Part shown: positions 8,499-16,360 of the stretch, in pieces
Layout of the letters: the number at the start of each line of letters is the position of its first letter
Position numbering within the stretch: the first letter of the stretch is position 1
Assembly: GCA_964580315.1 (NCBI GenBank)
Contig: CAZOKH010000070.1
Location: 1-18,520 of the forward strand
DNA: 18,520 nucleotides
Direction: 5' to 3'
DNA from: CAZOKH01 sp964580315
Lineage (GTDB): Bacteria > Chloroflexota > Anaerolineae > Anaerolineales > Anaerolineaceae
Translations under genes and position numbers: made by a program
Notes under the pieces: generated by a model
The model's database searches: none
What the model was told of the DNA's origin: nothing
What the model saw: the letters and a program-made list of their open reading frames with translations, nothing else

Positions 8499-9902
8499 TT
8501 ATGTCTGCACGGATCGTAAATGCGCTGGTAGTATTCCTTCCATGGAACGATACTTTGCCACAGTCCGGCGAGCCACCTGGAAACCCTCTTTGGCAAGCAT
8601 ACTTGCCAGTTGGGCATCACTTAAAGGTGCGTTCTCAGTTTCTATCATATCACGAAGTACGGTGCGAATATGCAGGCTTCTATCAAAAAAGTCCGACAAG
8701 GGTATGATTCGTTTATTGGGCAGTTGTACTGTTTTGTTCGCTACAGCCCGTGAAATGGTAGATTCATGCACTTCCAGGTCTCTGGATATTTGCGCACGCG
8801 TAATAGGTTTAATAAAACGGTCACCTTGCATGATGAAATCTCTCTGCAATGAAACAATGCGTTGAAGCAGGCGCTGCATGGTATTATTCCGCTGCTGCAA
8901 GCATTTAACCAGCAAAGACGCCCGCTCAAGATCGTTTTTCCACTCTTCTTTTTTCTCGCTTTCGGCCTGTTGAATTGCCTTCTTAAAAATGGGATTGACG
9001 CGAAGCGTACCATATATCGGCAGGATGATTTCAACAATCAGGTTTTTTGCCGGGTCATCGTTCAGAAAACGGATGATGATGTCAGGTTGATGATAGACTT
9101 GTGTGAATGACGGTGTCGGTTGACGAACATCGCCCCAGTGAGCACGGGCGGGAAATGGATTTAAGTTCTCGCTGATAAACCGGACTGCCTGTTTCACCTG
9201 CGCCAATGTTGTTTTAAACTGGTGAGCCAATTCGCTGTATTGATGCCGGCTCATACTATGCATACCTTCTTGAATGATCAGTTTTACCAGATCGGGCACC
9301 TTGTTCACTTCGGATAATAAATCAACCTGCACAAGTAATGCTTCTTGTGGATTATTTGAACCCACACCAAAAGGCTCAGCATGTTGAATGATGGCTTTTA
9401 CCGCTTCAACTTTTGAGACAGGAATGTGAAAATAATTAGCCACTTCAAAAAGAGATACTGTCAGAAAACCATCTTCATCGAGATTTGAAAGAAGATGAAC
9501 AGCAATTTTTAAACCAACCTCATCCAGTTCAGGAGAAATCTGCCGCATAACAAAGGTTGGCAAATCAATTACCGTTGTTGAATAGTAATCATCCGGGGTT
9601 TCTTCACTGCCGCCAGGTTCTTTTCGCACATAAAAATCTTCGGGCGGCGAAACAAAAATAACTGTTTCATCACTGGATTCGGTTTTTGGTAAACTGCACA
9701 CCGGGCATTTTCCCGTCTCGGGCAATAGACGATGACAAATCGGGCATCGCCTTTCGTCCAACAGTTCCAACGCGGGATTCGATGACAGTTCAGATTCTAT
9801 TTGCTGCTGCAATTCCTCAACAGGCAAACTCAACAAAGTCATCGTTTGAGCTAGATGGGCTGTAGTTATCGGTCGAATAACCTGCAAGTGTGTTTGTAGC
9901 AT
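8499..9902 (-). CDS. rpoN: RNA polymerase sigma-54 factor with a four-cysteine insert
   Basis: The protein has 467 residues, a normal length for the family. Region I (1-50) is the Gln/Leu-rich activator-interacting segment (LAQTMTLLSLPVEELQQQIE, then NPALE). The core-binding region contains EPFGVGSNNPQEALLVQ. The C-terminal DNA-binding part has the helix-turn-helix ISRDLEVHESTISRAVANK and the RpoN box ARRTVAKYR (444-452), which reads the -24 element. Directly after region I is CPICHRLLPETGKCPVC (C53, C56, C66, C69), which looks like a small zinc-binding knuckle; classical family members have an acidic, variable region II here. A TTGCAT-N17-TATACT promoter lies upstream. It directs polymerase to -24/-12 promoters that need an ATP-hydrolysing activator, such as the one encoded two genes downstream. 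Confidence 0.97.
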   Translation of the reverse strand: MLQTHLQVIRPITTAHLAQTMTLLSLPVEELQQQIESELSSNPALELLDERRCPICHRLLPETGKCPVCSLPKTESSDETVIFVSPPEDFYVRKEPGGSEETPDDYYSTTVIDLPTFVMRQISPELDEVGLKIAVHLLSNLDEDGFLTVSLFEVANYFHIPVSKVEAVKAIIQHAEPFGVGSNNPQEALLVQVDLLSEVNKVPDLVKLIIQEGMHSMSRHQYSELAHQFKTTLAQVKQAVRFISENLNPFPARAHWGDVRQPTPSFTQVYHQPDIIIRFLNDDPAKNLIVEIILPIYGTLRVNPIFKKAIQQAESEKKEEWKNDLERASLLVKCLQQRNNTMQRLLQRIVSLQRDFIMQGDRFIKPITRAQISRDLEVHESTISRAVANKTVQLPNKRIIPLSDFFDRSLHIRTVLRDMIETENAPLSDAQLASMLAKEGFQVARRTVAKYRSMEGILPAHLRSVQT

Positions 9903-9926
9903 ATTTCATTACCTTTTGATAGAGTA

Positions 9927-9955
9927 AGTATATCTACCTCCTGCAATAGATGCAA
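9927..9955 (-). promoter_or_regulatory. Sigma-70-type promoter of rpoN
   Basis: On the minus strand a -35 TTGCAT (9950-9955) and a -10 TATACT (9927-9932) are separated by exactly 17 bases. Transcription would begin near 9920, giving a leader of under 20 bases before the rpoN ATG at 9902, with AAAGG as a weak ribosome binding site. rpoN is thus probably expressed by housekeeping polymerase. Confidence 0.6.
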
Positions 9956-9956
9956 G

Positions 9957-9984
9957 TTTTACACCAGGAAATTGGGTGTAGAAT
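9957..9984 (+). promoter_or_regulatory. Weak candidate promoter of trmFO
   Basis: A TTTTAC (9957-9962) and a TAGAAT (9979-9984) are 16 bases apart. Initiation would fall near 9991, only about seven bases before the preferred trmFO ATG at 9998, which would make the message almost leaderless. The -35 match is poor. Confidence 0.3.
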
Positions 9985-9997
9985 CTGCATGGATACC

Positions 9998-11350
9998 ATG
10001 AATAATAACAAAATCATTCCAACTCTTTCCATCATTGGCGGTGGTCTGGCCGGCTGTGAAGCCGCCTGGCAGGCTGCCAACCAGGGCATTCCAGTTACAT
10101 TATTTGAAATGCGCCCAACAAAGATTACCGAAGCCCATAAAACCGACCATCTTGCAGAATTGGTTTGTTCAAACTCTCTAGGCTCCAATCGCATTGACCG
10201 GGCGTCTGGCCTTTTGAAGGATGAATTGCGAAAGCTCGGTTCGATTCTCGTAAAATGTGCTGATAAGTGCGCTGTTCCAGCCGGTTCAGCCCTGGCAATC
10301 GACCGGGTTGCTTTCTCAGAAAGCGTGACCTCTGCCTTAACAAGCCATCCCCTTATTCAAATTGAAAGAGCTGAAGTGAGTGATATTCCCCCTGGGCCAA
10401 CCATTATTGCTTCCGGCCCGCTAACTTCCCATGCGCTTGTTGATGCTATTCAAAAACTCACTGGCTCAGACCAACTCTATTTTTACGATGCCATTGCGCC
10501 CATAATTGAATACAACTCAATCGATTTCTCTATCGCCTTTCATGCATCACGTTTCAATGATGGACAACTGAAACAGGGTGATTATGTCAACTTGCCATTT
10601 GAAAAAGACCAGTATTTTCAATTTGTTGAAGCGCTCATCAGCGCCGAACAATTCCCACTCAGCGACTTTGAAACAGAAATTCAAACAGGTGTAAATGCCG
10701 GTAAAAAACAATTTTTTGAAAGCTGCTTACCGATCGAAGTTTTGGCCAAACGGAATCCGCTGTCGCTGGCTTATGGCCCTCTAAAGCCGGTGGGAATTTT
10801 TAATCCCCACATCAATAAACGTCCTTTTGCAGTTGTGCAACTGCGTCAGGATAACCTTGCCGGCAATCTATACAACATGGTGGGCTTTCAGACCAATTTA
10901 TTACACGCTGAACAAAGAAGAGTTTTTCGCCTGATCCCTGGGCTACAAAATGCCGAATTTATCCGCCTGGGGCAAATGCACCGCAACACATTCATTGCTT
11001 CACCAGCGCTGCTCATGCCGACCATGCAGTCAAAAATTCGCCCGGATTTGTTTTTTGCGGGGCAACTTACCGGAATGGAAGGATATGTGGGAAGTATTGC
11101 CTCGGGTTTACTGGCTGGCGTAAACATGGCACGTTGGTTAAGGGGATTGGATATGTACACCTTTCCATTGACCACCATGATTGGCGCCCTCACCCATTAC
11201 ATTTGCAATGCAGACGTGAATCATTTTCAACCCATGAAGGCCAATTTTGGAATCTTACCCGTGTTGATGAATCCGCCCGGTTACAAACAGGAACGTTTAT
11301 CAAAATACAGTGAGAGAGCCATTCAAGATCTTGATCTTTTCATGAAGTAG
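9998..11350 (+). CDS. trmFO: TrmFO, folate-dependent tRNA (uracil-54-C5) methyltransferase
   Basis: TrmFO makes ribothymidine at position 54 in the T loop of tRNAs, using methylenetetrahydrofolate as carbon donor and FADH2 as reductant. The FAD-binding motif GGGLAG is at residues 14-19. The family signature runs through FEMRP, HLAELVCSNSLGS (C57 matches the first conserved catalytic cysteine) and FFESCLPIE (C243, the second). GQLTGMEGYVGSIASGLLAG is also typical. At 450 residues the length is close to the usual 435-450. The frame extends upstream to ATG 9950 and ATG 9989, but 9950 overlaps the rpoN -35 box and has no ribosome binding site. MNNNKIIPTLSIIGGG fits the family N-terminus best, so 9998 is chosen, with moderate certainty. 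The gene is divergent from rpoN. Confidence 0.95.
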   Translation: MNNNKIIPTLSIIGGGLAGCEAAWQAANQGIPVTLFEMRPTKITEAHKTDHLAELVCSNSLGSNRIDRASGLLKDELRKLGSILVKCADKCAVPAGSALAIDRVAFSESVTSALTSHPLIQIERAEVSDIPPGPTIIASGPLTSHALVDAIQKLTGSDQLYFYDAIAPIIEYNSIDFSIAFHASRFNDGQLKQGDYVNLPFEKDQYFQFVEALISAEQFPLSDFETEIQTGVNAGKKQFFESCLPIEVLAKRNPLSLAYGPLKPVGIFNPHINKRPFAVVQLRQDNLAGNLYNMVGFQTNLLHAEQRRVFRLIPGLQNAEFIRLGQMHRNTFIASPALLMPTMQSKIRPDLFFAGQLTGMEGYVGSIASGLLAGVNMARWLRGLDMYTFPLTTMIGALTHYICNADVNHFQPMKANFGILPVLMNPPGYKQERLSKYSERAIQDLDLFMK

Positions 11351-11410
11351 ATATTTGAGATTGGTCATAATCCGCTTTCAAAATAATCATTCCTGACGTA
11401 AACTAGTGTT

Positions 11411-12598
11411 ATGAAAGATCAGTCTCAGCCAAACCTCGTTCAGGTTGTTCAATCCTGGAAAGATAATCTCTTTCATAACGTCGATCCTCAAAAGCCCCTC
11501 TTTCAAACACTTGCCAGGCGTTCAGCACAATTCACTGAATTATTTAAAAATTATCTTCTAACAGAAGACATTGGCAACCTGAAAGGAGTCATTGAAACCT
11601 GGGAAAGCCTATTGCCGCCCGATGAAATCGAAACAAGGCAAAGCTTACTGATTGAATGGATTTTCTTTCTGCAAGAGTCTTTTCAGAATGCGACCCTTGA
11701 AATTTTTCGGGGTGATGAGTTCTTTGAAATAAATAACCGCTCTTCAAATTTCTTTCTCCAGGCCTATAAACTTGCGGTTTTGACCAATCTAACCCCCAAA
11801 GATATTCCCGGTTCCATAACGCCTGAATTACCCGATAAAGATCAAACGCTTGAATACAGCAAATCCAAATTCATAACAGTGGCAGCGCATGAACTGAAAA
11901 CACCTTTGACCTTAATTGAAGGTTATACAGCTATGCTGGCCAGCAAGCTGGATTTTCCAGAAAGCGCGTTTGAATCGACCCTGATTAAAGGAATTGAAGA
12001 GGGCTCAAAACGACTGCATGAATTAATTGACGACCTGATCGATGTCGCGCTGATTGATAATGATATGCTCGGCATCAATTTTCAACCCATTTGGCTTAAC
12101 CAGATTATTACCCGGCTGATGGATGAAACCGCCGAGATTTGCGCCCAGAGAAATCTGAAAGTCTCTCTTTTCCCTTTTGAAGGATTAAACACAAAAACTT
12201 ATGGTGATCCGGTCAGATTGCTGCAGGCTTTTCGGAACATATTGAATAATGCATTAAAATTCACTCCCGATGGCGGCGAAATTCGAATCGACGGCATTCA
12301 ACTACCCGGATTCCTGGAAGTCAATATTCATGATACAGGAATTGGCATACCACCAGAAGAAAAGGCAAACTTGTTTGAACGGTTTTCCAGGCCTGGAAAT
12401 GCCTCTTTACATTCAAGCAGTAAAACCAGGTTCAAGGGAGGCGGCCCTGGACTGGGTTTACATATAGCCCGCGGAATAATTGAATCACATGGAGGCGCTA
12501 TCTGGATTGATTCCCCCGGTTATGATGAAATCCATTTCCCCGGCACTACGGTCACGGTAGTTTTGCCTATCAGAACTTCAGTGCCTGATTATTCTTAA
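11411..12598 (+). CDS. Orphan soluble sensor histidine kinase
   Basis: The protein has 395 residues with no signal peptide or membrane helix. The N-terminal 140 residues or so are helical and match no domain I recognise. The HisKA segment has its phosphoacceptor at H160 in FITVAAHELKTPLTLIEGY. The ATPase domain shows NILNNALKFTPDGGEI (N box), DTGIGIPPEEKANLFERFSR (G1 and F boxes) and GGGPGLGLHIARGIIESHGG (G2), as in PhoR/ResE-type kinases. No response regulator is next to it, so its target is unknown. No Shine-Dalgarno precedes the ATG at 11411; a weak TTTCAA-N17-TAAACT just upstream would give a leaderless message. It lies 60 bp after trmFO and 45 bp before hflX. Confidence 0.9.
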   Translation: MKDQSQPNLVQVVQSWKDNLFHNVDPQKPLFQTLARRSAQFTELFKNYLLTEDIGNLKGVIETWESLLPPDEIETRQSLLIEWIFFLQESFQNATLEIFRGDEFFEINNRSSNFFLQAYKLAVLTNLTPKDIPGSITPELPDKDQTLEYSKSKFITVAAHELKTPLTLIEGYTAMLASKLDFPESAFESTLIKGIEEGSKRLHELIDDLIDVALIDNDMLGINFQPIWLNQIITRLMDETAEICAQRNLKVSLFPFEGLNTKTYGDPVRLLQAFRNILNNALKFTPDGGEIRIDGIQLPGFLEVNIHDTGIGIPPEEKANLFERFSRPGNASLHSSSKTRFKGGGPGLGLHIARGIIESHGGAIWIDSPGYDEIHFPGTTVTVVLPIRTSVPDYS

Positions 12599-12643
12599 AC
12601 CCGGCAGTCACTCACTACCCGGAAAAAATTCCAGATCGGTAAT

Positions 12644-13969
12644 ATGTCAAAACACAGTTTATATATCAACACAGGTTCGCGAGAAAAAACGCTAATGGTT
12701 GGGGTAGAAATACGCAATCAACCTGCGTTATTATCACTTGAAGATTCTTTGGAAGAACTATCACTGCTTGCAGATACAGCCGGCCTGAATGTTGTCGGTG
12801 AGACCACACAGCGATTGGATCGCCCATACGCTGATACATTAATTGGATCTGGCAAAGTAGATGAAATCAAAGCCCTTGTCGAAGAATGTCAAATTGAAGT
12901 TGTTTTATTCGATAGTGAATTATCACCCAGGCACTTGCGCGAGTTGGAATTATGTTTGGGGAGTAACGTCAGGGTGCTTGATCGCACAGCCTTGATTTTG
13001 GACATCTTCGCACAACATGCCAGCACACGAGAGGGGTATTTGCAAGTTGAACTGGCGCAATATGAATATCGTCTGCCCAGATTAACCCGCGCCTGGACGC
13101 ATCTAGCCCGTCAGGCTGGCGGCGCCAGCGGCCGCACTGGCTCCACCGGCGGGGTTGGATTGCGCGGCCCCGGTGAAACGCAGTTGGAAGTAGACCGCCG
13201 TGAAATCAATAAGCGTATCAGCGTGTTGAAAGCTGAACTGGAAAAAGTCCGGGCACATCGCCAGCGTTATCGTAATAACCGAAAACGATCCCAGATTCCC
13301 ACCGTTGCACTGGTTGGATATACAAACGCCGGCAAATCAACTCTCTTAAACAAAATTGCCAACGCAAAAGTGCTGGTGGCTGACCAGCTTTTTGCAACAC
13401 TGGATCCAACCACACGCAGAGTGGAACTTCCCGGTGGGCACCAGACGTTATTCACCGATACCGTAGGCTTTATCCAAAAACTCCCCACGCAATTAATTGC
13501 CGCCTTCAGGGCGACTCTGGAAGAAATTAATGACGCCAACCTGTTGTTGCATGTCGTAGATATAACACACTATAACGCGCTGTTGCAATGGAGAGTTGTT
13601 CAGGAAACGCTTGCAGAAATTGGTGCTGACAACATCCCATCCATCACCCTTTTAAACAAAATTGACCGGCTACCCGATCCAGCTCTGGCGCAAAGCACAC
13701 TGGAAGAATTCGATGGCAGCGCCATTGCAATTTCTGCGAAAACCGGGATGGGTCTGGATGACCTGTTGGCGCAAATCGAAAATCACTTATTTATGAATTT
13801 TGTGCCAATTGCTGTTCAACTTCCCTATTCTGAAGGTCAATTAATTTCCCTGGTCCATGAGCAGGGGCAGGTTGAACGAATTGAACATAAACGCGGTGGC
13901 GTTTTCATTCAGGGATCGATCCCAGGCAGATTATTCGTTCGTTTTCAACCGTATATTAAATCCAAATAG
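12644..13969 (+). CDS. hflX: Ribosome-associated GTPase HflX
   Basis: HflX binds the 50S subunit and in other bacteria splits or rescues stalled ribosomes, particularly after stress. The protein has 441 residues. The N-terminal HflX domain includes TLIGSGKVDEIK and DRTALILDIFAQHA. The glycine-rich segment GRTGSTGGVGLRGPGETQLE and a basic coiled-coil linker follow. The G domain has G1 GYTNAGKST (from residue 225), TLDPTTR (G2), DTVGFIQ (G3), NKID (G4) and ISAKTG (G5). Every core motif is intact. The ATG at 12644 has no strong ribosome binding site. It is followed after 20 bp by a small membrane protein gene. Confidence 0.96.
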   Translation: MSKHSLYINTGSREKTLMVGVEIRNQPALLSLEDSLEELSLLADTAGLNVVGETTQRLDRPYADTLIGSGKVDEIKALVEECQIEVVLFDSELSPRHLRELELCLGSNVRVLDRTALILDIFAQHASTREGYLQVELAQYEYRLPRLTRAWTHLARQAGGASGRTGSTGGVGLRGPGETQLEVDRREINKRISVLKAELEKVRAHRQRYRNNRKRSQIPTVALVGYTNAGKSTLLNKIANAKVLVADQLFATLDPTTRRVELPGGHQTLFTDTVGFIQKLPTQLIAAFRATLEEINDANLLLHVVDITHYNALLQWRVVQETLAEIGADNIPSITLLNKIDRLPDPALAQSTLEEFDGSAIAISAKTGMGLDDLLAQIENHLFMNFVPIAVQLPYSEGQLISLVHEQGQVERIEHKRGGVFIQGSIPGRLFVRFQPYIKSK

Positions 13970-13989
13970 GGAATTTCCATCAAGAAAAA

Positions 13990-14199
13990 ATGAACAAATT
14001 CTTTTCAACCCTTCTGGACAAAGCCTCCTCATTATTAGAGGAACGCAAAGGATTATTACCAATACTGGGAATCATTTGCGTAATCATTAATTTTGTTTTG
14101 CAATTTTTCGTAAGCAATTGGTTGACTCAGGTGAATCTATTCCTGCACATCGGAATCATTATTGCCATCCTGGGATTCCTGTTAGCCTGGGCGTTATAA
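13990..14199 (+). CDS. Small hydrophobic protein with two predicted membrane segments
   Basis: The protein has 69 residues. A short charged N-terminus (MNKFFSTLLDKASSLLEERKG) is followed by two hydrophobic segments, about 22-42 and 48-68, with almost no polar linker. No family is recognised. The start is 20 bp after the hflX stop, with only a weak purine tract (AAGAAAAA) before the ATG, so it is probably co-transcribed with hflX. A terminator lies directly after its stop, which supports it being the last gene of that unit. The call rests on the clean membrane pattern and the gene position. Confidence 0.65.
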   Translation: MNKFFSTLLDKASSLLEERKGLLPILGIICVIINFVLQFFVSNWLTQVNLFLHIGIIIAILGFLLAWAL

Positions 14200-14201
14200 A
14201 T

Positions 14202-14231
14202 AAAAAGAACCGATTTTCTTCGGTTCCTTTT
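14202..14231. terminator. Bidirectional intrinsic terminator between the hflX unit and rpmF
   Basis: The stem GAACCGA (14207-14213) pairs with TCGGTTC (14220-14226) around a TTTTCT loop. It is flanked by AAAAA on the left and CTTTT on the right, so a T-tract follows the hairpin on either strand. It begins two bases after the stop of the 69-residue gene and lies 26 bases beyond the rpmF stop. Confidence 0.8.
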
Positions 14232-14256
14232 ATAAAATGATTGTTTATTAGAAGAG

Positions 14257-14451
14257 TTATTTCTTTGCTTCTTTTTCAACAGCGACTACTTCACGTCCCT
14301 GATAAAACCCACAATTGGGGCATACAGTATGCGGCATGCGCATTTCGCCGCAATTGCTGCACTGCACCAGATTGCTGGTAGTTAAGAAGTCATGCGCTCT
14401 ACGACGATCGCGGCGCGCTTTGGATAACTTTCTCTTGGGTTGCGGTGCCAT
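14257..14451 (-). CDS. rpmF: 50S ribosomal protein bL32
   Basis: The protein has 64 residues. It starts MAPQPKRKLSKARRDRRRAH, the typical basic bL32 N-terminus, and carries two Cys pairs, CSNCGEMRMPHTVCPNCG, that bind zinc in the zinc-containing form of the protein. The C-terminus FYQGREVV is also family-typical. CCAGGAG lies 6 bases before the ATG. In many bacteria rpmF is next to plsX/fabH; here it stands alone, convergent with the hflX unit and divergent from the CapA-like gene. Its own promoter is visible at 14502-14510. Confidence 0.97.
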   Translation of the reverse strand: MAPQPKRKLSKARRDRRRAHDFLTTSNLVQCSNCGEMRMPHTVCPNCGFYQGREVVAVEKEAKK

Positions 14452-14497
14452 TTTTCACTCCTGGAGCTTACGAATAGATCAGCCAAAATAATAACCA

Positions 14498-14520
14498 CAG
14501 AATTATATCATAAAATTCTG
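14498..14520 (-). promoter_or_regulatory. Extended -10 promoter of rpmF inside a palindrome
   Basis: The minus strand has TGATATAAT (14502-14510), a perfect extended -10 element (TGnTATAAT); no good -35 is visible. The element sits inside an inverted repeat with 7-bp arms CAGAATT (14498-14504) and AATTCTG (14514-14520) around a 9-base centre. The promoter call is fairly strong; an operator role for the palindrome is a guess. Confidence 0.6.
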
Positions 14521-14580
14521 TACGGCTTACATTCTGTTATCGGTTGATTTTTGCCTGCGGTTTGCCAATGGAAAAATGGT

Positions 14581-14586
14581 TATAAT
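14581..14586 (+). promoter_or_regulatory. Possible -10 element for the CapA-like gene
   Basis: A consensus TATAAT occurs 92 bases before the gene start. The nearest -35-like hexamer (TTGCCA, 14562-14567) is only 13 bases away, so the assignment is weak. An 8-bp inverted repeat, TTGTATTC and GAATACAA, follows in the leader. I see nothing else recognisable in the 225-bp gap between rpmF and this gene. Confidence 0.3.
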
Positions 14587-14677
14587 AACAAAATTGTATT
14601 CAGGTCCAGTCAACAGTGTTAATGCTCTATCGAATACAAAATGATTCCATAATAGAACAGTAAAAGTCATATCCACT

Positions 14678-16348
14678 ATGAATAATTACAACCGGCAGTA
14701 TTTATTGTCATTTTCTCTCTTGATTGTTTTAATTTTGAGTTCGTGCTCAGCGGGCAAATTCAATGAACAAAACGACGGAAATACGTCACAAAGCGATGCT
14801 TCGTCATCTTCCCGGCAACAATCATCCAATCCAGAGGTCACACTGGCTTATTCAGAAGAAATTCCCGGGGCATTATCTTCTTCAATTTCTCTTCCGGGTA
14901 ACTGGGATTTAAGTGAAAAGTTCGACAAGAGTGATATTCAACTGGTTGCCGCCCTGCCGGGACAGTCGTCAACCGCCAGGTGGATTTTTGCACTGGTTGC
15001 TCCATTTTCCACCCTGCAAGATGAGGTCAAATCTACAGACTTAATCAACTTTTGGGCAGGAAAACCAGGCAGTGAATTTCCTGCAGAAAACCTCCTGATA
15101 TCGTCATCAACATACGAATCGCTGGCAACATTATGGGGAATCCCATCAACACAGGTAAAAATTCTGGCTTCAGAAGATATCCTCTCACAGGCATGGCTTA
15201 AAGATGGCAACTGGGCAATTATTCCTTTTGAAGAATTGGAACCAAAATGGAAGGTCATCACCATTGATGGGCAAAACCCGATTGAAAAGAGTTTTCTACC
15301 CGATTCATATCCATTGTCCATTTCCTACACAATTACCTGTTCTCAGGACATCGATCAGTCTAAATGTCCTGATTTGACCCAACAATTTACCGCGGCCAAT
15401 CCAGTTCTCACAAACCGCCATGCCGAAAAAATGACAACAATCCTACTCACGGGGGTAACCGCACTGGTGAGAGGTACTGCCATGCTAATGGAACGCAACG
15501 GTATGACCTATCCCGCCGAAGAAATTATGCCCATCTTGCAGGATGCAGATATACTTCACATAAGCAACGAAATCCCATTTGCTGAAAAATGTCCGTTTCC
15601 CTTTCCCCGCAGCGAAGAATTAGTGTTTTGCAGCCGCTCGCAGTACATGGAATTACTGGATGCCATTGGTACAGATGTGGTCGAATTGAGCGGCGACCAC
15701 TTCAAAGACTGGGGGGCCGAAGCAATGTATTACACATTGCAAATTTACAATGATCGAAATCTGCCGTATTATGGTGGCGGTAAAGATCGGGAAGATGCGC
15801 GCAAGCCTGTAACATTTGAAAACAATGGGAACCGAATTGCATTTATCGGCTGCAATGCAAAACCGCTTGGTTATTCCAGCGCATCCGAAACATCACCTGG
15901 TGCAGTTCACTGTAATTTTGAATGGATGTCGCAGGAAATTTCTCGGCTGAAAAATGAAGGTTACATCACTATTGCCACTTTCCAACATTTAGAATATTAT
16001 GCTTATGAAGCAAAACCTGAATTGAAAACCGATTTTTACACTGTTGCCGATGCCGGCGCTGATATTGTGAGCGGCAGCCAGGCACATCAACCCCATGCGA
16101 TTGAGTTCTATGATGATTCATTTTTGCATTATGGGCTTGGTAATCTGTTTTTTGACCAGTTTTACGAAGGCGAAGCCGTACAGGATGCCTTTTTAGACCG
16201 GCATGTTATCTACAACGGCAAACACATTAGCACGCAGCTCCTTACCATTAAAGCAGTTGATCTGGCTCAAGTTCGTCCAATGAATACGAATGAAAGAAAT
16301 CAATTATTAACTTCTATATTTAAAGCAAGCGGTTGGATAAAAAATTAA
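14678..16348 (+). CDS. CapA-like metallophosphatase-fold lipoprotein with N-terminal extension
   Basis: The protein has 556 residues. Residues 1-23 form a lipoprotein signal (basic start, hydrophobic core, lipobox LSSC with C23), so it is exported and lipid-anchored. A Ser/Asn/Gln-rich linker follows. Residues of about 50-245 form an unassigned extracytoplasmic region. From about 255 on it follows the CapA (PGA_cap) fold: TILLTGVTALVRG, ILQDADILHISNEIPF, VVELSGDHFKDWGAEAM, FQHLEYYAYEAKP, GADIVSGSQAHQPHAIE and HYGLGNLFFDQF. CapA proteins are linked to polyglutamate capsule or other envelope polymer synthesis. Several usual metal-ligand positions differ: GD becomes GV (residues 259-260) and NNH becomes GDH, so activity is uncertain. 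No Shine-Dalgarno precedes the ATG. The gene ends 12 bp before dcd. Confidence 0.88.
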   Translation: MNNYNRQYLLSFSLLIVLILSSCSAGKFNEQNDGNTSQSDASSSSRQQSSNPEVTLAYSEEIPGALSSSISLPGNWDLSEKFDKSDIQLVAALPGQSSTARWIFALVAPFSTLQDEVKSTDLINFWAGKPGSEFPAENLLISSSTYESLATLWGIPSTQVKILASEDILSQAWLKDGNWAIIPFEELEPKWKVITIDGQNPIEKSFLPDSYPLSISYTITCSQDIDQSKCPDLTQQFTAANPVLTNRHAEKMTTILLTGVTALVRGTAMLMERNGMTYPAEEIMPILQDADILHISNEIPFAEKCPFPFPRSEELVFCSRSQYMELLDAIGTDVVELSGDHFKDWGAEAMYYTLQIYNDRNLPYYGGGKDREDARKPVTFENNGNRIAFIGCNAKPLGYSSASETSPGAVHCNFEWMSQEISRLKNEGYITIATFQHLEYYAYEAKPELKTDFYTVADAGADIVSGSQAHQPHAIEFYDDSFLHYGLGNLFFDQFYEGEAVQDAFLDRHVIYNGKHISTQLLTIKAVDLAQVRPMNTNERNQLLTSIFKASGWIKN

Positions 16349-16360
16349 AGGAGAAAAAAT

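Noticed and set aside
9950..9997. Longer TrmFO start at 9950 or 9989
   Set aside because: 9950 overlaps the rpoN -35 box without a ribosome binding site. The extra residues are not typical of the family, whose members begin a few residues before the GGG motif.
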